A stretch of DNA of 62,492 nt from positions 1 to 62,492 of the forward strand of contig JANQRE010000037.1 of NCBI GenBank assembly GCA_028284705.1, given 5' to 3'. How positions within the stretch are numbered: the stretch's first letter is position 1; each line of letters starts with the position of its first letter. Both the position numbers and the translations under genes were made by a program. The DNA comes from Paracoccaceae bacterium (GTDB taxonomy: Bacteria > Pseudomonadota > Alphaproteobacteria > Rhodobacterales > Rhodobacteraceae). Positions 15,224 to 23,173 of this stretch are shown here, piece by piece. A model generated the notes under the pieces. The model was not told the origin of the DNA, ran no database searches, and worked only from the letters and a program-made list of their open reading frames with translations.

Positions 15224-16180
15224 ATGAAGATCGGGTTTATCGGGCTGGGAAATGTCGGGGGTAAGCTGTCGGGCTCGCTTATTAGCAACGGGCTCGACGT
15301 GGTGGTGCGTGATCTGGATGAAGACCTGGTCGCGGCGGCGGTCGAGAAGGGCGCGACCGTTGCAAACAGCCCGCGCGAGATGGCCGACATGTGCGATGCC
15401 GTCATCACGTGCCTGCCACACCCGACGATCTCGGCGCAGGTTGTGGAGGGGCAGGATGGCCTCCTCGAAGCGCTCGGTCCGGGGAAAATCTGGATGGAGA
15501 TGTCGACAACCGATGAGGCGGAAGTGAAACGGCTTGGCGCCAAAGTCATCGCAACCGGCGCGGCGGCAGTGGATTGCCCGGTTTCGGGAGGCTGTCACCG
15601 GGCAGATACGGGCAATATCTCGATCTTTGCGGGCTGTGATCGGGCAACGTTTGACCGCATCCTGCCGCTGCTGACCACGATGGGCCGACGGGTGCTGCAC
15701 ACGGGCGATCTGGGCTCGGCCTCGGTCTTGAAAGTCCTGACGAACTATCTGGCGACGGCGAACCTGATCACCTGTGCCGAAGCCCTGACAGTGGCGAAGG
15801 CGGCGGGGATGGACCTCAACACGGCCTATGAAGCGATGCGGATTTCCTCCGGCACGTCCTTTGTACATGAGACCGAAAGCCAGGTGATCCTGAACGGTTC
15901 GCGCGATATTTCCTTCACGATGGACCTTGTTTTGAAGGATATTGGCCTCTTCCAGGAAGTGGCTGACCGGGCCGGTGTGCCGCTGGAGATGAACCCGCTG
16001 ATGATCGAGATTTTCAAGGACGGCATCGCGCGCTATGGACCACGCGAGCTCAGCCCCAACATCATCAAACGGCTCGAAGAGGCCACGGGCCTCGACATTC
16101 GTGCACCGGGATTTCCAGCGGAAATGGTCGATGATGAACCCGAGGAGCCGGGCTACGAGGTCATTCCGAACCGCGGATGA
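15224..16180 (+). CDS. NAD(P)-dependent beta-hydroxyacid dehydrogenase
   Basis: A 318-residue enzyme of the 3-hydroxyisobutyrate/tartronate-semialdehyde reductase family. The N-terminal GFIGLGNVGG binds the dinucleotide; AVDCPVSGG is the substrate-binding DxPVSGG motif; the catalytic Lys is in SVLKVLTNYL. The C-terminal extension past residue 290 (EEATGLDIRAPGFPAEMVDD) is longer than in classical HIBADH. Substrate cannot be assigned. It is divergent from the dehalogenase-like gene and may share its control region. Confidence 0.87.
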   Translation: MKIGFIGLGNVGGKLSGSLISNGLDVVVRDLDEDLVAAAVEKGATVANSPREMADMCDAVITCLPHPTISAQVVEGQDGLLEALGPGKIWMEMSTTDEAEVKRLGAKVIATGAAAVDCPVSGGCHRADTGNISIFAGCDRATFDRILPLLTTMGRRVLHTGDLGSASVLKVLTNYLATANLITCAEALTVAKAAGMDLNTAYEAMRISSGTSFVHETESQVILNGSRDISFTMDLVLKDIGLFQEVADRAGVPLEMNPLMIEIFKDGIARYGPRELSPNIIKRLEEATGLDIRAPGFPAEMVDDEPEEPGYEVIPNRG

Positions 16181-16235
16181 GGCTGGTCATTTCTCATGCG
16201 CTTGGGTAAGTCGCCCGGACAGGGAGAGATCATCC

Positions 16236-16718
16236 ATGTCCGACGTTATTGCCGTTCTGAAAGCCTCTGCGCCGCGGCGCGCCATGGGGGTCGGCATGTT
16301 GGCGATCCTGGGTGCGTTGCTGGTCTATCTTGCGATGGTCGAGACGCCGGGGGAACTGACCTACACGGTCTTCATGATCATCGTCGGGGTTGCGGCGCTC
16401 TACAATGCAAGGCGGATGTGGTTTGCCACGGGTGTCGAGCTGCAACTGACAAATGAGGCGCTGACGAGCAGTACCGGCGAGCTGGTCTGTCGTGTCGATC
16501 AGATCGAAAAGGTGGATCGCGGCATGTTCGCCTTCAAACCCTCCAACGGGTTTCTCATCAAGCTGAAAGAGCCGATGCCCCGAGGCTGGGCCCCGGGGAT
16601 CTGGTGGCGGGTCGGCACGCGTATCGGCGTCGGTGGTGTGACCGCGCCTGCCGAAGGCAAGATGCTGGCCGACACGCTTTCCGCGATGGTTGCAAAGCGC
16701 GACGGTGTGATCGATTAG
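16236..16718 (+). CDS. Hypothetical membrane protein, two N-terminal helices
   Basis: The start at 16236 gives 160 residues with AGGGAGAG upstream. Two transmembrane helices (about 16-35 and 42-58) are followed by a soluble domain ending AKRDGVID that resembles a PH-like or DUF-type beta domain (VELQLTNEALTSSTGELVCR). The family is not recognised with confidence. It follows the dehydrogenase by 55 bp on the same strand and overlaps the 3' end of the convergent glutamate dehydrogenase gene by 4 bp. Confidence 0.68.
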   Translation: MSDVIAVLKASAPRRAMGVGMLAILGALLVYLAMVETPGELTYTVFMIIVGVAALYNARRMWFATGVELQLTNEALTSSTGELVCRVDQIEKVDRGMFAFKPSNGFLIKLKEPMPRGWAPGIWWRVGTRIGVGGVTAPAEGKMLADTLSAMVAKRDGVID

Positions 16719-18154
16719 AGGCCTTTCGCGCGGTAACTTGCGGCGACCCGGTCGATGGAGACAAGAAAGCCCGCGATCCGGAGATCATCGACATCGTCGC
16801 GGCTGTGCCAAACCTCGCGCATCGCCTGATACGCAGTGCGCATCGTGTCATCGAGACCGGACCGCACAAGTTCCAGCTCACCCGCGCCGCGCATGAACTT
16901 TGCCTTAAAGTCAGGGCTCAACTCCCACCCCAACTCCTTGTCGCGGGACAGACGTTCAAGTTCACTGACCAGCAGCATGTGCTGCGCTTCTTCCTGACGC
17001 TTCTCCATCCGGCCAAAGCGGATATGGCTGAGGTTCTTGACCCACTCGAAATAGGAGACCGTCACCCCGCCCGCATTGGCGTAGAGATCGGGGATGATCA
17101 CCGTACCTTTGCGGCGCAGGATATCATCGGCGCCCGCCGTGATCGGCCCGTTCGCGGCTTCGATGATAAGCGGTGCCTGAATGCGGTCGGCGTTGGAGAG
17201 GTTGATAACCCCTTCAAGCGCGGCCGGGATCAGGATGTCGCATTCCGCCTCCAGCAGCTTCGATCCATCCGGTTCATAAGTGCCGTCCGGACAGCCCTGC
17301 ACGCCACCATGTTGGGCGATCCAGGCATGCACATTTTCAATGGGCAGGCCCTTTTCATTGATCAAAGCGCCGTCCCGTTCGATCACAGCGGTAATAATGC
17401 AGCCATCCTCTTCGCTAAGGAATTTGGCGGCGTGATAACCCACATTGCCAAGGCCTTGGACGATCACCCGTTTGCCGTCGAGTGAGCCCTCGAGACCGGC
17501 TTTCGCCACGTCTTCTGGGTAGCGGAAAAACTCCTGCAACGCGTATTCGACGCCACGCCCGGTCGCCTCGGTCCGGCCCTGAATGCCGCCAGCATTGATA
17601 GGCTTACCGGTCACGCAGGCACGCGAGTTGATATCCGTGGTGTTCATCCGGGCATATTGGTCAGCGATCCAAGCCATCTCCCGCTCGCCGGTTCCCATAT
17701 CCGGGGCGGGCACGTTTTGTGACGGGTGGATCAGATCGCGTTTGGCCAACTCGTAGGCGAAACGGCGGGTGATCTGTTCCAGCTCATGTTCGTCCCATTC
17801 GCGCGGATCGATGCAAAGACCACCTTTGGAGCCGCCGAAAGGGGTCTCCACCAGAGCGCATTTGAAGGTCATCAGCGCAGCAAGCGCTTCCACCTCGTCC
17901 TGATGCACATTCGAGGCATAACGAATGCCACCCTTAACCGGTTCCATATGTTCGGAATGCACGGCGCGATAGCCGGTAAATGTCTGAATCTGTCCCCGAA
18001 GACGCACCCCGAAACGCACCGTATAGGTGGCGTTGCAGACGCGGATTTTTTGTTCCAAGCCGGGCGGCAAGTCCATGAGCCGAACGGCACGGCTGAACAT
18101 CAATTCAACGGACTCACGGAAAGACGGTTCTTGGATTTGTGTCTCTTTGTTCAT
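16715..18154 (-). CDS. gdhA: Glutamate dehydrogenase (Glu/Leu/Phe/Val dehydrogenase family)
   Basis: A 479-residue protein with PVKGGIRYASNVHQDEVEAL, the catalytic-lysine segment FGGSKGG, PAPDMGTGEREMAWI, and the Rossmann motif VIVQGLGNVGYHAA. It interconverts glutamate and 2-oxoglutarate plus ammonia. The dinucleotide motif (GxGNVG) and length suit a hexameric enzyme; cofactor preference (NAD or NADP) cannot be fixed by eye. It is transcribed alone, divergent from the Tad-like operon. Confidence 0.92.
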   Translation of the reverse strand: MNKETQIQEPSFRESVELMFSRAVRLMDLPPGLEQKIRVCNATYTVRFGVRLRGQIQTFTGYRAVHSEHMEPVKGGIRYASNVHQDEVEALAALMTFKCALVETPFGGSKGGLCIDPREWDEHELEQITRRFAYELAKRDLIHPSQNVPAPDMGTGEREMAWIADQYARMNTTDINSRACVTGKPINAGGIQGRTEATGRGVEYALQEFFRYPEDVAKAGLEGSLDGKRVIVQGLGNVGYHAAKFLSEEDGCIITAVIERDGALINEKGLPIENVHAWIAQHGGVQGCPDGTYEPDGSKLLEAECDILIPAALEGVINLSNADRIQAPLIIEAANGPITAGADDILRRKGTVIIPDLYANAGGVTVSYFEWVKNLSHIRFGRMEKRQEEAQHMLLVSELERLSRDKELGWELSPDFKAKFMRGAGELELVRSGLDDTMRTAYQAMREVWHSRDDVDDLRIAGFLVSIDRVAASYRAKGL

Positions 18155-18325
18155 ATCGGTTTTTTGGCATGCCCGGAGTTAATGGAATCTGGAGGACATG
18201 CCCCTCCCACCTAAAAGCCTAGACACAAATTTGCGGTCCGGTAACCCGTTTTTAAGGAATCGTCGCGATTGCTGAAATTGGTAAGGTATTTCGGACCCGT
18301 TGATCACGGTCGCGAAACAATATCC

Positions 18326-18340
18326 TTAAGACTTCGTTAA
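18326..18340. promoter_or_regulatory. CtrA-type binding site TTAA-N7-TTAA
   Basis: TTAA at 18326-18329, seven bases, TTAA at 18337-18340 followed by A. This is the full CtrA consensus of alphaproteobacteria. It lies 140 bp upstream of tadG. CtrA activates pilus and motility genes in Caulobacter and in Rhodobacteraceae, so control of this operon is plausible. Confidence 0.6.
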
Positions 18341-18359
18341 AGCTGCGGAAACTCACGAT

Positions 18360-18433
18360 AATTCGCCCGAAAATGGCCAGATTGCGCCAAATTCTAGCCA
18401 CAGTGCGAATGTCATATGTGCCTCGGGCGAATT
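18360..18433. repeat. Inverted repeat with 11-bp arms upstream of tadG
   Basis: AATTCGCCCGA at 18360-18370 is perfectly mirrored by TCGGGCGAATT at 18423-18433, with 52 bp between. It lies between the CtrA-type site and the tadG start and could form a large stem in the 5' leader or be a paired protein-binding site. Confidence 0.55.
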
Positions 18434-18479
18434 CCGTCCTGAGATTGAATTGCGCGTGCTGGCGTGAGGAAGGGTTGTC

Positions 18480-19931
18480 ATGAGTGACACGAAGAAAAAC
18501 GGACTGACCAAGCGGCTGATGAACCATGTGTTCGGCGGCCCGAAGCGTTTTGTGCGTGAAGAAAACGGTGCCATGATCATCTTCGGCCTGACCATCTTCA
18601 TGATGATGTTGGTGGCCTCCGGGATGGCAATCGACTTCATGCGTCACGAGAACATGCGCACGCGCCTGCAAGCGACCCTCGACCGCGCCGTTCTGGCTGC
18701 TGCAGACCTCGACCAGCAAAACTCCCCGCAGGAAGTGGTGGAAAGCTACTTCGAAAAAGCGGGCCTCGATAACTACGAGCTTTATGTCGACGTCAATGAA
18801 GGCCTGAACTATCGGACCGTGCGCGCGCAGGCCCAAGGCAATGTGCGCTCCATGTTCCTCAACATGGTTGGCATCGACGAGATCGCGGCACCTGCAATCG
18901 GTGGCGCGGAAGAGCGCGTGAACAAAGTTGAAGTGTCGCTCGTGCTCGATATCTCGGGCTCGATGGATGACAATGACAAGCTCGAGAACATGCAGATCGC
19001 TGCGAAAGAGTTCATCGAGGCGATGATCACCGAGGACACTGAGGAACTCGTGTCCGTCTCGCTGATCCCCTATACCGGTCACGTGAACGCTGGCGAGGAT
19101 CTCTACAGCTTTCTCAACGTGAACGAACGCCACTCCTATAACCACTGCATCGAGTTCGAAGCAGAGGATTTCACGACCACGACGCTGGACCGCAACAAGA
19201 CGTATGAGCAGGTGCAGCACTACGAATACTCTGGCTACTACTATGGCTATAACGTTCCGATCGATGATCCGTGGTGCTCGGACAAGCCCGATGACACGAT
19301 CATCGCCTATCAGAACGATGTCAGTACCCTGAGCGGTCGGATCGACAACTTCGCGCCGCGCACCGCGACCGGCATTCACTACGCGATGAAGTGGGGCGTT
19401 GCTCTGCTGGACCCCGATATCCGTCCGGTGATCGATGACCTGATTGCTGCCGGCAAGGTTCCGTCCGTATTCTCAGGCCGCCCTGCGAACTGGAAAGCCG
19501 ATACGCCGGTGACCGAACAGGAAACCATCAAAACGGTCGTTCTGATGACCGACGGGATGAATGTGAACCAGTACCGGATCGAGAACTGGGCTTACAACAG
19601 CTCGTCCGAGTACCGTCACTGGCGCAAATACACCCTGTGGTACTACCTCAACAACTATGTGAACTGGTGGAACCACGGCAACTACTACGACCAGATCATG
19701 ACGTCTGATGATGCCGATGACTATCTGGCCGATATCTGTGCCGCGGCGCGTGCAAAGGAAATCCTGGTCTTCTCGATTGCCTTTGACATCTCCGACAACC
19801 CGGACGCTCTGGCGGTGATGCAGAACTGTGCAAGCTCCGACAGTCACTTCTACAAAGTGGAAGGTGTGGAGATCTCGGAAGCCTTTGGCGACATCGCCAG
19901 CACGATTAACCAGTTGAGACTGATTCAATGA
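18480..19931 (+). CDS. tadG: TadG-like pilus assembly protein with vWA domain
   Basis: A 483-residue protein with an N-terminal TadE/TadG-like segment (REENGAMIIFGLTIFMMMLV, one membrane helix at about 30-50). A von Willebrand A domain starts near residue 150 with an intact MIDAS motif, DISGSM at 157-162, and later VVLMTDGMN. Two regions are rich in Tyr, Trp and Asn (about 242-258 and 360-410). In the Tad system TadG is an envelope component of Flp pilus assembly. The next gene overlaps by 4 bp (ATGA). No tadABC or flp gene is nearby, so this is a detached tadG cluster. Confidence 0.85.
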   Translation: MSDTKKNGLTKRLMNHVFGGPKRFVREENGAMIIFGLTIFMMMLVASGMAIDFMRHENMRTRLQATLDRAVLAAADLDQQNSPQEVVESYFEKAGLDNYELYVDVNEGLNYRTVRAQAQGNVRSMFLNMVGIDEIAAPAIGGAEERVNKVEVSLVLDISGSMDDNDKLENMQIAAKEFIEAMITEDTEELVSVSLIPYTGHVNAGEDLYSFLNVNERHSYNHCIEFEAEDFTTTTLDRNKTYEQVQHYEYSGYYYGYNVPIDDPWCSDKPDDTIIAYQNDVSTLSGRIDNFAPRTATGIHYAMKWGVALLDPDIRPVIDDLIAAGKVPSVFSGRPANWKADTPVTEQETIKTVVLMTDGMNVNQYRIENWAYNSSSEYRHWRKYTLWYYLNNYVNWWNHGNYYDQIMTSDDADDYLADICAAARAKEILVFSIAFDISDNPDALAVMQNCASSDSHFYKVEGVEISEAFGDIASTINQLRLIQ

Positions 19932-20479
19932 TGCGACTTCTCTCTCCCCTCACACGTCTGACCCGCGCCTTTCGGCGCGGCGAAGAGGGCAACGCCACAG
20001 CGGAATTTGCGATCCTGTTTCCGCTCTTCATGGTGATGTTCCTGACCATCTTTGAGATGGCCATGCTGATGACGCGCTACATGATGTTTGAGCGTGCCGT
20101 CGACATCGTGGTGCGGGATATGCGTCTGACATCCGCCGGGAACTATTCCCATGACGAGATGCGCAACCGCATTTGCGAGGAGACGTTGATCATCAGCGCC
20201 TGCTATGACGAGCTTGTCCTTGAGATGCGCCGCGTCGATGAAGACGAGGAAAACTGGAGCTTTCCGGGTCCTCAGGCCAATTGCGTTGATCTCGATGATC
20301 CCGGTGCGGCTGTGAAAGACTTCACGCCGGGTCAACAGAACCAGACGATGTATCTGCGTGCCTGTATCACGGTGACACCGATGTTCCCGGGAACCGGTCT
20401 TGGCGCATCGCTCGTCCCGGACGGTGAGGGTGGTTACAACATGATCGCGCAATCCGCCTATTCCGTGGAGCCGATCTGA
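19928..20479 (+). CDS. tadE: TadE-like pseudopilin
   Basis: A 183-residue protein. The segment RGEEGNATAEFAILFPLFMV followed by a hydrophobic helix is the TadE signature (conserved Glu in a pseudopilin-like start, preceded by a Gly). The rest is periplasmic with four cysteines that may form disulfides. It overlaps tadG by 4 bp and the next gene by one base (TGATG), so the three are translated together. Confidence 0.82.
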   Translation: MMRLLSPLTRLTRAFRRGEEGNATAEFAILFPLFMVMFLTIFEMAMLMTRYMMFERAVDIVVRDMRLTSAGNYSHDEMRNRICEETLIISACYDELVLEMRRVDEDEENWSFPGPQANCVDLDDPGAAVKDFTPGQQNQTMYLRACITVTPMFPGTGLGASLVPDGEGGYNMIAQSAYSVEPI

Positions 20480-21066
20480 TGAAACAGTTGATCTCCCGTC
20501 TCCGTTTCGCCTTTGCAGGTTTTGTTGAGGACACGCGTGCCTCCGTCACGGTCGAGGCTGTGATCATCATGCCGCTTCTGGCGGCCTGGTTTGTGGGAAG
20601 CTACGTCTTCTTTGACGGCTTCAAAAACCGCAACACTGCGATGAAAGCGACCTACACGATCAGCGATATCCTGTCGCGTCGTACATCCGCTGCGACGCCG
20701 GCTTATATCGATAATCTGCAGGAGCTCTACGATACGCTGGTCTTCACCTCCGGCTCGACCGCGATGCGCGTGACCAGCTTGAAATGGGATGGCTCGGAGC
20801 ACGATGTTCTGTGGTCTTACTCAACGAAAGCCGCGCTTTCGGTGCAGACAGACGCGAAGGTTCAAACCGCGGCGTTCCGGGACCGGGTGCCGATGATGGC
20901 GGTCAATGAGAGCGTCATCCTCGTGGAGACCTTCTCCGACTACAACCCGGCCTTCAATGTCGGCTGGGACAGTCACGTCTGGGAGAATTTCGTAATCACC
21001 AGCCCGCGCTTTGCATCCTGTGTTGCATGGCAGAACGGAGCGACCACCATCACCTGCGGGGAATAG
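20479..21066 (+). CDS. TadE/TadG-family protein
   Basis: A 195-residue protein with an N-terminal stretch TRASVTVEAVIIMPLLAAWF, which has the conserved VEA and hydrophobic helix of TadE/TadG pseudopilins, followed by a periplasmic domain ending in a Cys pair (ASCVAWQNGATTITCGE). It is the last gene of the trio, overlapping the upstream stop by one base and followed 26 bp later by a strong terminator. Confidence 0.78.
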   Translation: MKQLISRLRFAFAGFVEDTRASVTVEAVIIMPLLAAWFVGSYVFFDGFKNRNTAMKATYTISDILSRRTSAATPAYIDNLQELYDTLVFTSGSTAMRVTSLKWDGSEHDVLWSYSTKAALSVQTDAKVQTAAFRDRVPMMAVNESVILVETFSDYNPAFNVGWDSHVWENFVITSPRFASCVAWQNGATTITCGE

Positions 21067-21092
21067 CGGGTCGCGAACAGACTAGGAATTGG

Positions 21093-21122
21093 CGGGCGAG
21101 GTCTTTTGATCTCGCCCGTTTT
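21093..21122 (+). terminator. Intrinsic terminator of the tadG operon
   Basis: CGGGCGAGGTC (21093-21103), loop TTTT, then GATCTCGCCCG (21108-21118) form an 11-bp stem with one G-T pair, followed by TTTT. Confidence 0.85.
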
Positions 21123-21163
21123 GGTGTCAGCTAACCGGAGCGAATCCTGCCGGGGGCTGTTAC

Positions 21164-22414
21164 ATGGGCTACAATGCCTTTCAAATCCTCAAAGAAGGCC
21201 TGACCGGCAATAAAGGCTGGCGCCCCGCCTGGCGCGATCCCGAGCCGAAATCCGAATATGACATGATCATCATCGGTGGCGGCGGGCATGGTCTGTCCAC
21301 AGCCTATTACCTCGCCAAGAACCACGGCATCACCAATGTCGCGGTCTTGGAGAAAGGTTATATCGGCGGCGGCAATGTGGGGCGGAACACCACCATCGTG
21401 CGCGCAAACTACTTCCTGCCGGGCAATTCGGAGTTCTACAGCCACTCCCTGAAGCTCTGGGAGACGATGGAGCAGGAACTCAACTACAATGTGATGCACT
21501 CGCAGCGTGGCATCATCAACCTCTTCCACTCTGACGGGCAGCGCGATGCCTTCGCGCGCCGTGGGAATATGATGATCAATCAGGGCGATGACGCACATCT
21601 CCTCTCGCCCGCAGAGGTGGCCGAACACAACCCGTTCCTCGATTTCGACAATGTGCGCTTCCCGATCTATGGCGGGCTCTATCATCCACGCGGTGGCTCT
21701 GCGCGGCATGACGCTGTGGCTTGGGGATATGCGCGCGGGGCTGATCAACAAGGCGTTGATATCATTCAGCAATGTGAAGTTACCGGCATCGATATCGAGA
21801 ACGGCAAGGTCACCGGCGTGCAGACCTCCAAGGGTCCAATCCGTGCCAAACGGGTCGGCATCGTCACCGCGGGCCGATCAGGGCAGGTCGCCGCGATGGC
21901 CGGGATCAAGGTGCCGATCGAAAGCCATGTGCTGCAGGCCTTCGTCTCCGAAGGGCTGAAACCCACGATCAACAACGTGATCTCGTTCGGCATGGGGCAT
22001 TTCTATATCAGTCAATCCGACAAGGGTGGGCTGGTCTTCGGCGGCGATATTGACTTCTACGCCTCCTACGCGCAACGCGGCAATCTGCCGATGATGGAGC
22101 ATGTGATGGAAGCCGCCATGACGCTGATGCCCGCCATCGGCAAGGCCAAGGTGCTGCGAAGCTGGGGCGGGATCATGGACATGACGCCCGACGGCTCCTT
22201 CATCATCGACCGCACCGAGATCGAAGGCCTCTATATGGATTGCGGCTGGTGCTATGGCGGCTTCAAAGCGGTGCCTGCCTCGGGTTGGTGCATGGCGCAT
22301 CTGATGGCCGAAGACGAGGCGCATGAGGTTGCCAAACGCCACACATTCAAGCGGTTTGAAACCGGCGATATCATGGACGAGGAGGGCACCGGTGCGCAGC
22401 ACAATCTTCACTAG
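21164..22414 (+). CDS. soxB: Sarcosine oxidase beta subunit
   Basis: A 416-residue flavoprotein. MIIIGGGGHGLSTAYYLAKN is the FAD-binding motif; GYIGGGNVGRNTTIVRANYF and ARHDAVAWGYARGAD are typical of the beta subunit of heterotetrameric sarcosine oxidase. In the family FMN is attached to a beta-subunit histidine; candidates lie between residues 174 and 182. The enzyme oxidises sarcosine to glycine, passing the methyl group to tetrahydrofolate and forming peroxide. First gene of soxB-x-soxD-soxA-soxG; an unknown secreted protein gene begins 23 bp before its stop. Confidence 0.95.
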   Translation: MGYNAFQILKEGLTGNKGWRPAWRDPEPKSEYDMIIIGGGGHGLSTAYYLAKNHGITNVAVLEKGYIGGGNVGRNTTIVRANYFLPGNSEFYSHSLKLWETMEQELNYNVMHSQRGIINLFHSDGQRDAFARRGNMMINQGDDAHLLSPAEVAEHNPFLDFDNVRFPIYGGLYHPRGGSARHDAVAWGYARGADQQGVDIIQQCEVTGIDIENGKVTGVQTSKGPIRAKRVGIVTAGRSGQVAAMAGIKVPIESHVLQAFVSEGLKPTINNVISFGMGHFYISQSDKGGLVFGGDIDFYASYAQRGNLPMMEHVMEAAMTLMPAIGKAKVLRSWGGIMDMTPDGSFIIDRTEIEGLYMDCGWCYGGFKAVPASGWCMAHLMAEDEAHEVAKRHTFKRFETGDIMDEEGTGAQHNLH

Positions 22415-22895
22415 TCTGGCTCTGGGCCTCACAACTGTCCCATTGGCGGCAGATGAAGTTCTGAGCTGCTATACGCGCAGCTACTCAGAGGCCCATTTGG
22501 CGCAGAACCCCGATCAGGTCGTCAAGGGCATGGTTTTGGCCTTCTACAAGCTTGACGAATACGACGACACTCTGGCCTTTGTCATGACCCGGTTGAGCGA
22601 GCAGGGCCGCTTGGCGAACAGCAGCATGTCTGGTCGGCTGCTCGATCAGTTTCTGTCTTGTTATAATGGAACTGGCGGGGTCGGGACCGGCTGCGGTGTG
22701 GCGTGCGACGGTGGCGGTTTCGCGGTGACCAAACAGACAGCGGACAGCATCACCCTGAGGGTCCACTACATGGTCATGGGCGACCCGACAGAAGGGTGTG
22801 GCGGCACTTTCGAGCTCTACGAACGACAAGGCGAGACCACGTCCTACCGGCTGAACCGAGCCGACAGTGCGATCTGTGAGGCGATGCTTCCATGA
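22392..22895 (+). CDS. Secreted Cys-rich protein of unknown function inside the sox operon
   Basis: I read it from a GTG at 22392 (167 residues) because GGAGGG lies about 5 bp upstream and MRSTIFTSLALGLTTVPLA is a good signal peptide. The mature protein has several cysteines (SCYTRS, LSCYNG, TGCGVACDGG, EGCGG, ICEA), suggesting disulfides in the periplasm. The start lies inside soxB and the stop overlaps soxD by 4 bp (ATGA), so it is translated with the oxidase subunits. No family with known function is recognised, and an exported protein between subunits of a cytoplasmic enzyme is unexpected. Confidence 0.75.
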   Translation: MRSTIFTSLALGLTTVPLAADEVLSCYTRSYSEAHLAQNPDQVVKGMVLAFYKLDEYDDTLAFVMTRLSEQGRLANSSMSGRLLDQFLSCYNGTGGVGTGCGVACDGGGFAVTKQTADSITLRVHYMVMGDPTEGCGGTFELYERQGETTSYRLNRADSAICEAMLP

Positions 22896-23173
22896 GAATA
22901 AGCTGCCCCCTCTGTGGCGAACGGGACCGGCGCGAGTTCTACTATCTCGGCTCGGATGACTATGCGAACCGTCCTGATGAAGGCGATTTCGACGGCATCC
23001 ACCACTACCTGCATCTGCGCGATAACCCGTTCGGTGAAGGGCGCGAGATGTGGCAGCACGAAGCCGGGTGCGGGGCCTGGATCGTCGTGACGCGCAATAT
23101 GACCACCCATGAAATCATCGCTTGTGAACTTGCCAGCGGCACCGCTCCTCAGGCTCGGGGAGCGAAGGCATGA
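22892..23173 (+). CDS. soxD: Sarcosine oxidase delta subunit
   Basis: A 93-residue protein with the zinc-binding pattern of the delta subunit: ISCPLCGERDRREFYYLG near the start, then MWQHEAGCGAWIVVTRN. The Cys-x2-Cys pair with a later His and Cys binds one zinc. It overlaps the upstream gene and soxA by 4 bp each. Confidence 0.93.
   Translation: MRISCPLCGERDRREFYYLGSDDYANRPDEGDFDGIHHYLHLRDNPFGEGREMWQHEAGCGAWIVVTRNMTTHEIIACELASGTAPQARGAKA

Larger units (their letters stand above)
18155..18479. other. Divergent control region between gdhA and the tadG operon
   Basis: These 325 bp contain no gene. They hold a CtrA-type site (18326-18340), an 11-bp inverted repeat (18360-18370 with 18423-18433), and GAATC (a CcrM site) near 18259. 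A GAGGAAGGG ribosome-binding site ends the region in front of tadG. Confidence 0.65.

Noticed and set aside
18252-19379. Minus-strand frame of 375 codons opposite tadG
   Set aside because: It covers the control region and the vWA gene in antisense, lacks a ribosome-binding site and resembles no family.
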